Shown piece by piece: positions 43,801 to 54,557 of a stretch of DNA of 64,000 nt. The DNA comes from Proales similis (Eukaryota > Rotifera > Eurotatoria > Ploima > Proalidae). The stretch covers positions 496,001 to 560,000 of the forward strand of contig JAGVRJ010000014.1 of assembly GCA_019059635.1 (NCBI GenBank), given 5' to 3'. A program made the position numbers and the translations under genes. The notes under the pieces are model-generated. The model was not told the DNA's origin. It searched no databases and saw only the letters and a list, made by a program, of their open reading frames with translations. The first letter of the stretch is position 1; the number at the start of each line of letters is the position of its first letter.

Positions 43801-46800
43801 ATCAGGTTAAATACATTGTCAAAATGTACTTCATTGCTCAAGTACTCTTGTCATTCAATCGGATGATTTACAATTACAATTTGATGATGATGCACGAAAG
43901 TGGCGCGGCCGGTTCGGAACCAGTCGACTATTCTTATTATACCGATCAGTTTGATACATTCATTAAGCAAATGCAGCGATTTGAATTGAAAACAAATAGT
44001 GGCGAATGCGAGAAATACATGAGCGAAAACGGCCTACGGTGTTTACCATTCAGATATCTTTTAGCATATCGACTCAACATTAGACTATGCTGCTATCAAA
44101 AAGTAAGCTTTCAGACCTTAGAGAAGACGGAGGAATGGAACCAATTGGCAGACAGGTTCGAGTGCATTTGGCTAAAAGATGAACAGTTCGAGATTGAGCT
44201 AAGCCCAAGACTGGACACGAGCCGCAAGGTGGTCGGCTTTGAACCAGACCTACACTTTTTAGATCTGGTGATCGCACATGAAGGGATAGTTAAAATGCAT
44301 GAAAAGGATTTAGACTATCAGATGCGCCTGTTTGAATGGTATGATTTGAACAAAGATGAGAGTAAACTATGGTTTGCGAAATTTTTCGATCTTGCTCATA
44401 ACAAGACTGTTTACAAATTGCTTGAGAGTTATATGACAGTCTCGGGCGATCATTTGCTGCCCCGTCTCCTCTACATGCGTATGTGGTGTGATGGTTGTCA
44501 TATTTCATTGTTCGATTTGCAAGCTATTTTCAATCTGTTCATTTGGCTTCAAAATTTACATCACTGTGATATGAATTACCTTCTGCTGCTTGTCAGTTCG
44601 GTCGAGCAGACTAAAATAGTTGACGCTTTGGTCTATACTCGTCTCGAATATCACTTGGGCCGGTTTGATGACAAATCGAGAATTTTCCATTCACTTGAAA
44701 TGATACCCGATAACCGGCTAAAGATGATGCTGGTTGTGAAGTTGGCCGATTTCAAGTCGGAGTTCAACGAGGAACAACTCTTCAAAGTGATGCTCATGCT
44801 GCAGAACTCATCGGGCAGCTCTGAACATCTGGAGAGGATCAGCTTTAACGATTGGCTTACGATCGCTCGCAAACAGAAATGGAGCGAAATAGGTGGACTT
44901 CTGCACAAGTACGGTTCGATTGGTTACTACTTGGGCGTGTTGGATAGTAAAGCGTTCAAGCAAGAAGAAGAAAGAATGCGGTCTATTTTCGATCAAGTTA
45001 CTCTCGTACCCGAAAAACTCGTAGCGCTTTACACTCAGTTGATCGTTGCCGGCGAGCTTGAAGGAAATGAAGATTTTTTTGAAAAAGTGTTAAAGAATAA
45101 TTTACAGCTTTTGGATTCCTATCCAAAGCTAAAGGACAAATACACAAAGCATCAGCTCATCACTAACGAAAATGAACAAAACAGAATGCTCAAGTGGCTG
45201 AAGGAACAGAGAGATTACAAGCAGAAGGTTTTAACTACACCTGATCGAGTTATTGACCAATTGGTCCAAAAAATCAGTGTGATCGCCGAGCCTACTAGAG
45301 ATGTTGAGAAGCAAGTTCAAAGTGTTGTCAGCTTGCTGAAAGAGAACGACGCGACTAAGTCAGAGAACATTTATTGGCTCAACCTATTTGATAAAGAACT
45401 TTTTGAGCTATCGAGGGGAAAACGACTGCGAGATAACCAGAAGCTAGCCGTCATGTGCGCAGTTGAATGCGATGGCCATGTACTTGAGCAAGTCAACACA
45501 GGCGAGGGCAAATCGTTGATTATCGCAGCCATAGCAACTATCTATGTGAAAACCAATAAAAAATTTGTAGACGTGATTACCAGCTCTCCGGTGCTTGCCC
45601 AGCGTGACGCAGCTGAAATGGCTCCGTTGTACGAACGTCTAGGCGTGACGGTTGGTCATAACTGCAATGAAAATAATCAACTGCGCAAGCAGTCGTACAA
45701 GGCGAATGTAGTTTACGGTGACATTGCTCGCTTCCAGCGTGATTATCTTTTACAAAAGTTCTACAAAAAAGTGATACGAGGCGATCGAACTCAAACTGTG
45801 GCTATTGTCGATGAAGTAGATAACATGCTGCTTGACAACGGTAACAACGTGCTCTATTTGTCACATTCTATTCAGGGCATCGATTTGCTTGATTCCGTTC
45901 TAGTCTTTATACACGAACAGATCTGCGCACCTGCTAGAAAGATAGAAGAGCTGCACAATACTGGCGTTCAGTCTAAACATCAGAATGATGAGTTTGATAC
46001 CGAAACAATCAAGAGGAAAGTGATGACCGATCTGTTTGGACACTTTTCGCTAGCTGACCTTGAACGTATCACATGTGGGCAGATCGATCAGAAAGCGGCA
46101 GAAAGGCTATATGACAGTCTAAAACAAAAGAAAATAATTGATTCGAATGGCTATTTGTTAATTCGTTCTCACCAGCAGCTAGGCGACATAGACATCGCGT
46201 TACCGCAACCAGAAATCACTTATTTAATTCCGTTCATAAAAGGTTGCTTGTCTGTGATTCTGTCTCGCGAACGAAAAATCGAACTTCCTACCTATCTGGT
46301 GGACTTTGTCAAACTACACCTGGAAGAGCTGATCCACAGTTGTAAACAGGCACTGTTCCTTGAGCCCAACACTGGCTATGTAGTTGATTTAGATCATTCA
46401 GGTGTTAAGTCTGGACTCGAGCCTAATCTTACTATAATAGACTCAAATACGGGCACCGATCTGGCAACATCACAGTGGTCAGGCGGCCTGCATCAGTTCA
46501 TTCAGCTTAAGCATGGTTGTCGTCTATCACCGTTGAGCCTCAAGGCGGTGTTCGTATCTAACGTGACCTACTTGAAACGCTATGAGAAAATCAACGGCCT
46601 GAGCGGTACGCTTGGCTCCAAAGAGGAAAGCAGAACTCTAATTGATTTGTACGATGCCAGTCTTATCAAAATACCGACCAACAAACCCAAACTCTTTCAT
46701 GAAAATGTGCCGATCATCAACATGCATAGAGCGCAGTGGAAAGCAAGCATCTACGCAGAGATTTGTGATCAAGTGAGAGCTAGCCGCTCAGTGCTCGTCA

Positions 46801-49800
46801 TTTGCAAGGACATTCAACAGCTTGAGGATGTCTTCAAAGGAGTGAAAAAACTCTATCAAGAAGATGCCAATAAGGACAACAGATTAATCGACTGCTTCAC
46901 AAACATTACCCTTTACAAGCGGGAGCATGACGAATTTCCCTTCACTGAAAGCTCAAAGTTGCCACCAAATCGTCTCATAATTGCGACCAACCTGGCCGGC
47001 AGAGGCACAGATATCAAGCTAAACGATGAGTTGATTGATGCTGGAGGCCTTCATGTCATCACTGCTTTTATGCCTCGCAATTGCCGAGTAGAAGAGCAGG
47101 CGTTCGGACGCGCAGCCAGGTATGCTCATAATTGTAAATCATGTTCATTTGCTTTTCTGCTGCCTCTGATATCAAGCCGAAAAGACGACGTCCTGTTCTA
47201 GACTAGAGTAACGAGTTTAATCTTAAATACTAGGTTCGGACAGCCTGGCTCAGGCCAAATCATTTCCTTAGCCGAGAACCGAACCGACTCGTCAGCGACA
47301 CCATCCGTTTTTGAACTGAAAACATTCCGTGACAATGCCGAGGTGCATCGTCTACATCAGTTAAAGAAATATTATCTCTTTCATACATCGATAGAAGAGG
47401 AATGTTTGGAAAAATTTCATAATTTCTGTAGCAATGCTCTGGAATCAGTTTTTTCTTCGACAACCACGAAATCAAACATGAACGAGAGGGTACCAGAAAA
47501 GAAACAGGTGGTCTACTTTGCTCTGTTGGACAAGTGGGCCCTCTGGCTCGACAGCAACTCATTGCTCATCAAGCGATGCGCGAATGAGAACAGTGATGAG
47601 CTGAAGGAAAAGATAATCAAATCGGTGGACGATTTTCTTCAGCAGCATCCCATCGGCAATGAAAAGTCTGATTGCTTCGAAAGTGCTAAAGATTGGATCG
47701 ATTTACCACAGTCGCTTTTGACTATCGCAATCACTCAGATGTTTGAAGAAGGATGTTTAGCGACAGCTGACGAGAATTTCAATCGAATTTTACAAGATGG
47801 CCACGAGTTCGCCGCAGAAGTGTTTTATTACAAAGCATGCCTCCATTTGCCGCTTGATGAGACTAAATCAAGTAGAGACAGCCAAAAGTCGAATAATAAA
47901 ATCAAGGTCGATATTGAAAAGGCAACCGAATATTTCTTCAAGGCACGAATCGCCTTTCAGAATCGTCTTGAGCGCAAGAAAAGAGAGGCGTCTGTGGTGA
48001 CCAAGTTGATGGACAGGCTATCTGCGCAGATTATAAAAAGTTCTGGATTTGAAATGCAAACCAAATCGGTGATAACCTATATTAGCCTGATTCTTGACAA
48101 TATTGACTACCTCTTGGGCAGACCTTGTCACGAGCGCATGTTCGTTACGGATGAATTATGCCAAAAAAAGGCTAAAAAGGTGTTTGAATCGCTCACACTG
48201 CGAGGTATTATCAGTCCAACCCTGCTGTTCAACAGACGCTTAGAGGACTATCAACTCGAACCGATTCGCCATAAGTACAATCTGCACCGAAAGCAAATAG
48301 AAGTAATTTAGAGTCTCAATGATGTACTTTAATCTTGCATCAAGACTTTCTACCTTTTAAGTCTTTAATTCAGCAAATAGTTGATGATCCGAAGACGCAT
48401 GAGTTCGAAGAATACTTAGCTTGCGACGAGTTGGATCTTGTGACTTATTCGCCCGTGTCGACCAGGAATGATTTTTGGCTCGAGTTGGAAATGCAAAATT
48501 CTCTTGAAAAGCAAACAGTTTGTCTTGCAGTGCACAACTCATCTGTCTTGAGCGACGAAATCGCTGCGGAACTCAAGGAAATCGAACATTTTTCGATCGA
48601 AACCTTGTATGATAAGAAATCAATATTGCGCTATTCAAACAAGAGCAGTTTGGGCACTTTATATGTACTAGCCGATGTGCACAAACGACTAGATAACCAG
48701 CCTTGTCTCAAAAACGAGCTAAAACGTCTCTTGAAAGAGGAAAAAGTAAGAGTGGATAAGTTTGCGCAGCTGCTTATCGTCCCGGAAGAAATGACTTTCT
48801 TTAGCCGCTTCGACGGTGTCATGTTAGAGGATCTTCAGAATTTTTTCCGCATCAACGCCGAGTTTGCTCAATGGATTTTGAACACTCTTCGAATAGACGG
48901 CATTCTCGTTGAGGATGAACACCAGTTTATGAGGTTCAGGTCTGATGGATTAGATTCAGCTCTAAGTAAGTTATCATTAATGAATTCGGCTGATAGCCAG
49001 ACGAATTCGATGGCTTATTTGAGCAAGCTGCTGAATCAGAATCAAGAAAATTTACGGGCTCTAAAAAGAAACAAGAGATGGATCAATATATCGAAGGGCA
49101 TCATAGACAATTATTGTTTACTAGAGTTAAGCGGCAGAAACGAGAATCAGGCGGAAAATGCCGGCAAAGAAGCTTCGGCTGATGGGTTCAATCAAAAACA
49201 GCCTGCTCTTGACGCGTTTTACCAGTTCTTGATAGACGAAAAAATTTTAGAACCATACTCATATTTGGTATGGCGCCTTGACTCTAAGCTAGCGTGTTCG
49301 AGCATGCCTGACTGCATTGCCAGCCAACTGGACGAGTTTTTAACCGACAGATTTGCTTACACGTTCGCTTTTGAGAACTTGTGTGTCGCATTAGAAAAAA
49401 ACAGCAGTCACGTGGCGCCAAGACCTATTTCAATCTTCTTACCTGAGAACCCTTATACAGAATTGAGAGAGGACCTGATTCGGTACGGGGTATTGATGCC
49501 ACCGCGAATCTTTGTTCCGAACAATAAACTAGATGAAATCGACTTTGAAGACTATGAGCAGAGTGAACAGATCAAAGCGGTCATAAATGAGAGCCGCTCC
49601 AAGTTAAACGACCAAATCGGGCAACATATGGCTCTTGAACCGTTTGCCAGACATGTAAAAGAGAAAGGATTTGTTTTGGATGTCGATTTAAACTGCATGA
49701 TCACCAATGGGTTTAAGTATATTTTAGCAGGCAAAAAAAAGTCCCTTTCGAGAAAAATACTCGATAGAGTATTCAAATCTGCACTTGACGCTTTTGCGTG

Positions 49801-51770
49801 GACCAGATCAGTTTTGACGAAAATCGCAGACTATGGCTATTCTTTGGTCAAAGGCTTCATGTAAAAAATTTTATTATCTTGCATCATTTGAGCTTCTCTC
49901 TTTATTCTGTTTTATTTTCTTTCGAATTTTAAGTGAAATATGCGAAGCAGTAAAGGTGAAAACCACTGATTGGTTCAGTAGCAAAATTACACCGTACATC
50001 AGTCAAGCCGGAGAGTTAATAATGAGCATAGCTCAGCCTATGTTGGATTCGGCAATAGGCCAAATGCTAGTGAATACCGCAGGGAAAGTAGCAGACTTGG
50101 GAACTACGGCAATCTATAAAGTTGTTGAGAAAGCCGAATGGGTAATTGAAAAAGGTTCAACCATCCCCGGCTGGATAATTGAAAATGCCAGCAAAATTGT
50201 TAAATGGGTGGGCGACACGATGATAGCGCAAAAGATTATTGAATATACCCATATTTGCGGTTTGATGAATTTCTCTGCGTTAATTTATCAGTCGGCCGTT
50301 GAGCTAGCAATGTACTATTACAGGAAGATGAGCAATTTCTGCACAGCAATGGTCGAAAGCTACAAGTATTATAACGAATGTCGAACGATGGCCAGACGCA
50401 TAGCAAATGAGAGCTTGGCATTTGTGGACGAACACACAATTCTGAAAGCGTTTCACGAAACTTCTTGCGAACAACACGAGAAAACTGAAGCACAGCTGGA
50501 TGATGAAAATGTAAGTTGATTCTCATGTTGAACTACCTGATAAAATAAGAGTCGCTCACATTTGTCGCTTTGGTTTCTTTTCTTCAAACAGGCGATTCTC
50601 CATGCAGCCGAGAGCTGCTGCGGTCCTATTTGCAACTCTTTGTTTAAGTTGGTTGAAAGCAAGCTGCAGTTAATCGCTTCTCACAACTACGATCTATCGC
50701 TTATGAAGAAATTGCTTCGAAAAAGCTATTCATCGCTCAGCATCCTGCAGAGTGAACTGAATAGTTTCTTACATTTCCACGCCTGGTCGGTTCAAAATAT
50801 GTATTTCAAGCAAATAAATGAAGCCTATCGTATGAACGCCAGTCTAGCCAGTAGACTAAAGCTAGCTGATCCGAGTACAGTGGTAGATACATCAACTCTG
50901 GCCGTAATTGACGATGTTCTAGATCAGATTATCACAGAGTTGAAGAATTTATCCGATTACACAGCTGATCCGACTGCTGCGAATGGTATAGGTGTGTCAA
51001 AACATAAAAATGAGGAGTCCGCGTCAAAAATGAACATCAACACGCTTAAATGGCTAGAACTCATAAATAGCGTTGAAGTAGTGGATGGCACGCAAGCGTT
51101 GCGTACCATTCTAAAGCACATGTGCGAAATCTCGGTGGATGAGATATTCTATCGCAAAGTAAGAACTGTTCTGGTCTCTTACTCAAACAGTTTGAGGGAC
51201 TCCAGCAGACCGTTTTCAAATGCCGAAATAAGCTTGCATCAAACAGACAAAAAGCTCAAACGCGGCTTTACCTCTGTTAGACCAGAAATCAGAGCCCACG
51301 TTCAAAGTCGATTCCTATTTGAAGAGTTTTGCTCGTTGAAATCGCAATTGTTCGCTCAATTAAATTCATTTGACAGAAAGAAGAAAATACTAATAATGAG
51401 CATCAAGTACGGCTATCCGATTCATATCAATTCAGCCGAGCTGTTGCTTAATGCCATGCATCGTTTTTTACTCAATCACAAGATTTATAGATCAGGCATT
51501 TGGGTAGAAATGCATGATGGCAAACAAAAAAAGTATTCATTCAAAGAAGGCGACGGAGGCGCGAAATTTCAAATTAATTTGATAAATCAGTCATTCTTCG
51601 TCTGTCAGTCTGATTATCAGGCGATCAATCAGGATTCAAATGAAGTATATCCAAGTGGCAATTCATTTCTATACGAGGCATTTATAAAGAAAATGAAATA
51701 TCTAACTTATCACTTTCCAAACAAGGAAGAGACTTTACGCATGAAACTCATCGCAGAGTTGAACTATTAA
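40839..51770 (+). CDS. Giant eukaryotic protein with SecA-type DEAD/ATPase motor, five exons, 3534 aa
   Basis: Exons 40839-47119, 47234-48302, 48362-49860, 49934-50510 and 50592-51770 join in phase (introns 114, 59, 73 and 81 bp, all GT-AG). Residues 1-1500 are not bacterial SecA; they include collagen-like Gly-rich stretches (about 297-372, 452-479 and 493-521). The motor spans about 1530-2110. It has Walker A N1553-T-G-E-G-K-S, VDVITSSPVLAQRDA, VYGDIARFQRDYL and Walker B VAIVDEVDNML (about 1655-1665). A helical insert lies where SecA has its preprotein-binding domain. IIDSNTG...GLHQFIQLKHG, INGLSGTLGS, IIATNLAGRGTDI and, across intron 1, VEEQAFGRAARFGQPGSG follow. These are the ordered SecA DEAD and C-terminal helicase motifs. 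About 1400 further residues are mainly helical with no recognised domain; exon 4 encodes amphipathic helices. No SecA zinc tail, signal peptide or clear membrane helix is seen. Similar SecA-like giants exist in some invertebrates and protists; role unknown. Confidence 0.88.
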
Positions 51771-52026
51771 ATATAAGTTCTCAGACGCGATGTTTAGTTT
51801 AGCCGAAACAAGAATAAATTGGCATTAAAAAAAATCACAGTAGCTTTGGACTTAATCTAATCCTTAGACATTAGATGACAAGTTATAAGACACTTGCTCT
51901 TTATTTTTAGATAAAATTTATTTTAAATGCCATTAAAAGCGGCTTAAAAGATTCAACATCTCAGCCTTAACTGGAACTCATTTTTCGATTGATTTCTAAC
52001 TTTAAATTTAACAATAAGTTTTGAAC
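51771..52026. other. Spacer between SecA-like gene and small gene
   Basis: About 256 bp with AATAAA near 51812 as the probable poly(A) site of the SecA-like gene, then AT-rich sequence. Nothing else is recognised. Confidence 0.4.
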
Positions 52027-52623
52027 ATGTCAGAAACAGAGGATCAGCTGAAAGAGAAGATGAGAAGGGCGATTGTGAACTTTTTGCAAATTTTAGACCA
52101 AGTTAAATCGAATACAGGTGGTATAAGCGATTTGGAAAGGGCTGATTCCGTCTTGCAATGTGCATTCGAACTTGCCCGGCATATGCATCTATATCCAGCA
52201 TATCGGAACCTGCTCACTGAGAGCGATAGAAAATTATTGAAAGAATCGATTCAGCCAGCGTTTGAATCAGTGGTGTATTGTGCAGAATGGTTCATGAACA
52301 ACCAGTCTTCGGATCAACTGACAGGCGCTAGAATTTTTCTATCGCAAATGTCATTTCTCAACAACGAAATTCTCGACTTTTACAAACAGGAGTGTCAAAT
52401 TGTAGAACTAAGTCAAAATATGGAAAGTGCGAGTCAATCCTTGAAAGGTTATATCGAAGACTTGCAAGAATTGGTTGAAACCTGGTTAGAGTCGAAATTT
52501 AAAAGCAGCAGCGATGGCAATGCAAAGATCCCAAATTTGACCGGTGTTCCAAAGAGTCATGACTGGTGGAAAGAAAAAGATCGAAAGCTGTCGACTAGCA
52601 GTAGCCGACAAACAATAGAATGA
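52027..52623 (+). CDS. Small helical protein of unknown function, 198 aa, single exon
   Basis: I do not recognise a family. The open frame extends two codons upstream without ATG; the first ATG is 52027 (MSETEDQLKEKMRRAIVNFL). The sequence is almost wholly helical and acidic. It has Cys/Trp-containing segments (YCAEWFMNNQSSDQL), a possible coiled coil (about residues 120-160) and a basic, Ser-rich tail (WWKEKDRKLSTSSSRQ). No signal peptide or membrane helix. It follows the SecA-like giant on the same strand inside the repeat-flanked block, so it may belong to the same accessory module. Equally it could be a diverged fragment of a larger gene. Codon-like composition and a 597-nt uninterrupted frame support a real gene. 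Confidence 0.55.
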   Translation: MSETEDQLKEKMRRAIVNFLQILDQVKSNTGGISDLERADSVLQCAFELARHMHLYPAYRNLLTESDRKLLKESIQPAFESVVYCAEWFMNNQSSDQLTGARIFLSQMSFLNNEILDFYKQECQIVELSQNMESASQSLKGYIEDLQELVETWLESKFKSSSDGNAKIPNLTGVPKSHDWWKEKDRKLSTSSSRQTIE

Positions 52624-52904
52624 ACAATTTTAGAAAAGTTCATTATTGATCTGTATTGATTTCAAAAACTATCGAAATAACCAAAAAAGTTTCTTTGATA
52701 TTTGGTCTGGTTCGGGATTATTTCATTGTGTCGTTTAGTTTCAATGGGCTTGTGTGTTTTGGGTACTTAATACACATTCAAAAGTAGTTTCAACAAGCCG
52801 ATCGAAAATTTCTTAAAAAATGCTCAAGTCTCCAGACTCTTAAGTTTAAGTTAAAATCATCAAAAATCCCCATACCACTAACACAAGCAATCACAAATAA
52901 AATT

Positions 52905-53317
52905 TATAGATTAATTTCATTTTTAATTCTACAAGAGTCTGGATCTTGAAGATTTTACGGCAGCTTTTGCGGACAGGTAAGTTCGAGATGAAAGGAGCTC
53001 GCAGCAACTTGGTAAAAATGCGCAAGAGGGAAATTATCCTCTAATTCGTGCCGTTGCTAATATAGTCGGATCAGACGGTTCTCAGTCTCAAATCTTAGAT
53101 GGATTCGATTCTAAAATTCAAGGATGCAATCTAGCCAAACAAGTTAATTGTGTTGAGTAGTGCGTTGACAAATCATCGTTCAAATCATTTTTCTTAGTGA
53201 GATCTTCTTTATTTGAAAACAATGTGCTAGAGTTTGAATTCAGAGAATAATTTGAATGCATTTATCCAATCCAAGCCTTTTTCCTATCTACTCGAATAAA
53301 ACTCAATACCACGAAGA
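52905..53317. repeat. Right copy of direct repeat flanking the accessory block
   Basis: Direct-orientation copy of 36620-37321 with a 288-bp internal deletion (left-copy bases about 36819-37106 are missing; the join is at about 53100). It ends inside the coding 3' end of the minus-strand DEG/ENaC gene, which is intact here and only a remnant in the left copy. Confidence 0.93.
52934..53161 (+). pseudogene. Truncated chitinase 3'-end fragment
   Basis: Copy of the last chitinase exons. It begins at the exon encoding SLDLDDF, keeps that exon's donor (GTAAG) and the next acceptor, then loses most of the CBM14 exon through the 288-bp deletion and resumes at the last 19 codons plus stop. A one-base deletion relative to the left copy shifts the frame after the first few codons (the TTTTTCCGGC of the intact gene is TTTTACGGC here). 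No GH18 core is present, so it cannot encode a chitinase. Confidence 0.9.
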
Positions 53318-54557
53318 AGCCAAATTCTAAAATTTCTAAAATGCTCAACAGCGACATCCCTAGAAAGAGCCCGAGGGTACCACCAGCATTAGAAACCAAG
53401 GACTCAATGTCGATTGCAGGTTTTTCGTATTGTGTTGTGTAAAAGTTTTCACTGAAAAAAATATTTACCGCGAGCATGTCATATTGGCTGCTGTAATTGC
53501 TTGCTTCCTGTTCGTCGGTGAATATCTTCGAAAATGACACGCTTGTTTGAAATTTGTGAAAGCTGCAGCCGAATGGACACTCGTTCAGGCATTGAGCATC
53601 GACTTGCATCCTAAAGAACTCCCTCCTTTTCATAAACTTGCAAGAGTCATCTACTTTCATGCAAGTGCGAACTGTTGGATTGTAACTCAGATAGAACTCG
53701 TCGAAGCAACCGCACTCATTGATGAGAAACTGTTGAAAGCAAAGCTCCATGCAATTCTTTTGCGAGTAGGCTCCAGCCGCTTTAACAGTTGTCTCAATAT
53801 AGCTCGATTGTGAGCAGTAGGGCTTGTCGCAACATTTACTGTAGGGCTCAGGAAGCCTTTCAACAAAATACGTCGAGAGAGCAATGTCTGTATCTGTTCC
53901 GGTAGCCACCTTCAGGCCATCGCCAACGTCAACTCCATAGCTAGAGTTAAATATGTGAATATTGATTCCTGGTAATTGTCTCTTAAAAGGTAAAGCAAAT
54001 AATACACTCAGGCCAAAATAGCGACTCGAGGAGCCCACGCTTTTCAATGGGCCTTCATCGACATCATTAAACACAAGACATCGCCGACCTTTGATCTTTT
54101 TGAATGGAAAATCGTTTTTAAAACATTTCTCCTGGTTAAATTTGCACGAAATAATTTCGAACGACACATTCGAGGTAAAAATGTGTTCATTTGGATAGAC
54201 TGTTCCATTTGGTGACTGAGAAGAGTCCAGTGATTTGGGTAAACCACAGAAAAGAACGGTTGGAAACTGAATTGGAGTTTGAGAAATCACTTCAGTTGTG
54301 GTGACGATTTCATAATTAGCGAACTTGACGAACAAAACCACCAAATTATACACACAGAAACTGGCCGAAATTACGGTGGCTGCAATCCAAATCAACTTTC
54401 TGATTAAAGGTTCGCCTTTGACCAATTTGTCGAGGCCATGAATGGTTGATTTTCTTAGCGCAGTTTCAAGCTCATTTATCATTTTTGCACAAAGACAACT
54501 CTCTCTTTTAAATATCACTGCGAAAGTTTCGAAAATTGCGTGAGATTTCAAAGCCAT
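53262..54557 (-). CDS. DEG/ENaC-family ion channel subunit 2, intronless, 431 aa
   Basis: Second degenerin/ENaC-type channel subunit, convergent with the accessory block. The first ATG is 54557. A start at 54482 (MINELETALRKSTIHGLDKL) aligns better with the N terminus of the paralogue at 25260 and puts the His-Gly gating motif at the usual distance from TM1. TM1 is LIWIAATVISASFCVYNLVV. Post-TM1 signature TPIQFPTVLFCG. The ectodomain is shorter than in the paralogue, with conserved Cys pairs (YSQKNCMELCF, NECGCFDEF, CPFGCSFHKF). The TM2 region reads VSNAGGTLGLFLGMSLLSIL, so the selectivity filter is Gly-Met-Ser, the expected form. The last 17 codons fall inside the right repeat copy. Ligand unknown. 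Confidence 0.93.
   Translation of the reverse strand: MALKSHAIFETFAVIFKRESCLCAKMINELETALRKSTIHGLDKLVKGEPLIRKLIWIAATVISASFCVYNLVVLFVKFANYEIVTTTEVISQTPIQFPTVLFCGLPKSLDSSQSPNGTVYPNEHIFTSNVSFEIISCKFNQEKCFKNDFPFKKIKGRRCLVFNDVDEGPLKSVGSSSRYFGLSVLFALPFKRQLPGINIHIFNSSYGVDVGDGLKVATGTDTDIALSTYFVERLPEPYSKCCDKPYCSQSSYIETTVKAAGAYSQKNCMELCFQQFLINECGCFDEFYLSYNPTVRTCMKVDDSCKFMKRREFFRMQVDAQCLNECPFGCSFHKFQTSVSFSKIFTDEQEASNYSSQYDMLAVNIFFSENFYTTQYEKPAIDIESLVSNAGGTLGLFLGMSLLSILEILEFGFFVVLSFIRVDRKKAWIG

Noticed and set aside
40839-47201. Bacterial contamination as the source of the SecA motor
   Set aside because: The conserved SecA motif QAFGRAARFGQPG is split by a GT-AG intron, four introns join in phase into one frame, and the flanks are animal genes.
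48335-51770. Three separate genes after the SecA motor
   Set aside because: The open frames lack ATG at their boundaries and splice in phase with short introns to the motor exon, so they are exons of one gene.
36620-53317. Classical transposon carrying the accessory genes
   Set aside because: No terminal inverted repeats, transposase, reverse transcriptase or short target-site duplication is visible; the flanking repeats are host gene sequence.
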